Below, in pieces: positions 13,975-15,059 of a DNA stretch of 15,059 bases. The stretch lies in NCBI GenBank assembly GCA_000716465.1, contig JNWL01000078.1:1-15059 (forward strand), in the 5' to 3' direction. The translations under genes and the position numbers were made by a program. How positions within the stretch are numbered: position 1 is the first letter of the stretch; every line of letters starts with the position of its first letter. Under the pieces are notes generated by a model, which saw only the letters and a program-made list of their open reading frames with translations, did no database searches and had not been told where the DNA came from. This stretch comes from Streptomyces bikiniensis. GTDB taxonomy: Bacteria; Actinomycetota; Actinomycetes; Streptomycetales; Streptomycetaceae.

Positions 13975-14843
13975 CGGACGATTCCCGTCTTCTCCAGGTA
14001 CTTGGCGGTCTTGCGGAAGGTGCGCAGCTCGGCCTCGGCGCGGGCCGGGGATTCGAGCAGGGCCCGGCGCAGCTCGTGCGGGCGCTCCAGGCCGGCGTCG
14101 CGGTAGACCTGGGGGTGGTAGAGGGACTCGAAGCTGTGCTTCATGTAGCGGCGCAGATAGGCGGAGACCTGGTCCAGCTCCTCCTCGGTGGCGGTCTGCC
14201 TGAGGTCCTGGTGGAGGAGGTTGACCAGTTCGCGGCCGAAGGCGATGTGCCGGGACTCGTCCTGGTGGTGGATGCGGTTGATGCCGCGGATCGTCTCGTG
14301 CAGCCGCTCGTCCTCGGCCATCGCCGAGTTGAAGTGGTCGACCAGCTCCTCGAAGATCAGGATGCGGGCGAAGACCAGCAGGCTCTGGATCTTGTCCGAG
14401 GGCGCGGCCGTCTCCGCGCCGCCGGCCGGCTGCCGGTAGATCCTCCCGCCGTAGCGGAGGCAGAATTCGGCGAAGAACCACATGTGCTCGTTCTCCTCAC
14501 CGATGAAGTGGTGGAAGAACTCCGACGGCGTTTCGAAACCGGCGGTGTGGATACGGTTGACCACCTCGATGAGCAGTTCCCGGATTCCGTGCACGTTGAG
14601 GCTGTAGAAATTGATGCTCTCGTGCTTGGAAAGGGTGTGGAGCTGCTGCGGCGTGAGCTTGTCGGCCCATTCCGTACCGTACGTGGTGGTGAGTTCGGGG
14701 CTCATCCACCACATGTCCTCGGGGAGCCGCTCCGGCCACTCGAACAGCCGGTACGGGTTGTAGTAGTCGTCGATCGACTTGGTCGCGAGCCGGTCCAGAA
14801 TTCCCCGGAACCGGTCGTTGCGGTCGATCACGTCGCTGACCAT
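13971..14843 (-). CDS. AurF-like diiron N-oxygenase
   Basis: A 290-residue ferritin-like diiron oxygenase. The seven iron ligands of AurF have counterparts: E75 (KHESINFY), E117 and H120 (EENEHMW), E165 (IFEELVDH), H192, E196 and H199 (HHQDESRHIAFG); the spacings E165 to H192 (27), H192 to E196 (4) and E196 to H199 (3) match AurF. Family members oxidise amines to hydroxylamine, nitroso, nitro or azoxy products. It is the first gene of the cluster; ATG 14843 has GGAGA about nine bases upstream, and the stop overlaps the ligase start (ATGA). The tight link to an amino acid-loading ligase suggests oxidation of an amino group, perhaps on carrier-bound amino acid. Class is sure; reaction is inference. 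Confidence 0.9.
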   Translation of the reverse strand: MVSDVIDRNDRFRGILDRLATKSIDDYYNPYRLFEWPERLPEDMWWMSPELTTTYGTEWADKLTPQQLHTLSKHESINFYSLNVHGIRELLIEVVNRIHTAGFETPSEFFHHFIGEENEHMWFFAEFCLRYGGRIYRQPAGGAETAAPSDKIQSLLVFARILIFEELVDHFNSAMAEDERLHETIRGINRIHHQDESRHIAFGRELVNLLHQDLRQTATEEELDQVSAYLRRYMKHSFESLYHPQVYRDAGLERPHELRRALLESPARAEAELRTFRKTAKYLEKTGIVR

Positions 14844-14973
14844 CGCGCGATGTCTCCGTTCGCTTCGAGGGCTCTTCGCTGTTTCCAGACTGGGCCCCGG
14901 GGAGGAGGCTCTTCAATGCCCGGAACCGGCTGCCGAATTCGGTCAGTGGGCGGATCGGCACAATGAGCGTTTT
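14844..14973. other. Intergenic region upstream of the cluster
   Basis: The 130 bases between the first cluster gene and the transposase remnant should hold the cluster promoter. TTGTGC followed 17 bases later by GAATTC (minus strand) is the nearest to a -35/-10 pair but the -10 is poor, so I do not call it. No operator-like repeat is evident. An IS end should also fall here. Confidence 0.4.
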
Positions 14974-15059
14974 TCATCCTCGGTCTGAGCTGGCCAGATG
15001 CAGGGTGAGGACGGCTTGAACGAGGGCGGTGATGCGTGTGGTGGAACACCGCAGCTTCC
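14974..15059 (-). mobile_element. C-terminal end of a probable IS transposase (partial, at window edge)
   Basis: Read on the minus strand to a TGA at 14974-14976, the last 27 residues begin KLRCSTTRITALVQAVLTLH and end LASSDRG. This closely recalls the C-terminus of a streptomycete DDE transposase group (IS5-like) that ends in KLRCSTTRIT and VLTLHLAS. The match is from memory; most of the gene lies outside the window. The overlapping His/Pro/Arg-rich reading in another frame is a shadow. Confidence 0.5.

Noticed and set aside
14844..14973. Vegetative promoter TTGTGC-N17-GAATTC upstream of the diiron oxygenase
   Set aside because: The -10 match is too poor to call and other weak pairs fit equally badly.
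14828..15049. His/Pro/Arg-rich minus-strand ORF at the right edge
   Set aside because: It reads the transposase tail and leader region in a different frame and shows no family features.

Overview
The window is very GC-rich DNA from an actinomycete, almost certainly Streptomyces or a close relative: third codon positions are nearly all G/C, GTG starts are common, stop/start overlaps (ATGA, TGATG, GTGA) are frequent, and the left flank carries actinobacterial families (DUF2786 protein, GNAT acetyltransferase, actinobacterial PolA-like polymerase, small membrane protein resembling DUF6479). I see no rRNA, tRNA or CRISPR array.

Left flank (1-4220) looks like ordinary chromosome: a minus-strand DUF2786 gene and GNAT gene, a plus-strand family A DNA polymerase whose last codons and stop are tandemly duplicated, and a plus-strand single-pass membrane protein with a possible stress-sigma-factor promoter. 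A gap (4220-4454) with two perfect hairpins separates this from the rest.

Positions 4455-14843 hold twelve minus-strand genes, packed head to tail, which I read as one compact biosynthetic gene cluster. In transcription order (right to left): AurF-like diiron N-oxygenase; class II synthetase-like amino acid:[carrier protein] ligase; AcpS-type phosphopantetheinyl transferase; carrier protein 1; LCMT-type O-methyltransferase; KAS III enzyme; carrier protein 2; a degenerate KAS III-like partner lacking the catalytic Cys; a free-standing NRPS condensation domain; a NodB-type deacetylase with an unusual extra N-terminal domain; an MFS exporter; and a Sfp-type phosphopantetheinyl transferase. Eight of the eleven junctions overlap, so most of the unit is translationally coupled.

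A working model (inference): the two PPTases activate the two carrier proteins; the ligase adenylates a small amino acid and loads it on carrier protein 1, replacing an NRPS adenylation domain; the diiron enzyme oxidises the amine nitrogen, free or carrier-bound; the KAS III pair (arranged like PqsC/PqsB) joins an acyl group from or onto carrier protein 2; the condensation domain makes an amide or ester; the methyltransferase caps a carboxylate or hydroxyl; the NodB enzyme removes an N-acyl group; the MFS protein exports the product. I do not recognise the cluster as one with a known product.

Two further features stand out. At least five cluster genes carry in-frame tandem repeats or low-complexity tracts (periods 6, 18, 27 and 54 bp), one of them a Gly-Ser tract inside the AcpS catalytic domain. 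The right edge of the window shows the C-terminal end of a probable IS transposase only 130 bp upstream of the first cluster gene, so the cluster either starts there or was cut or moved by an insertion sequence.
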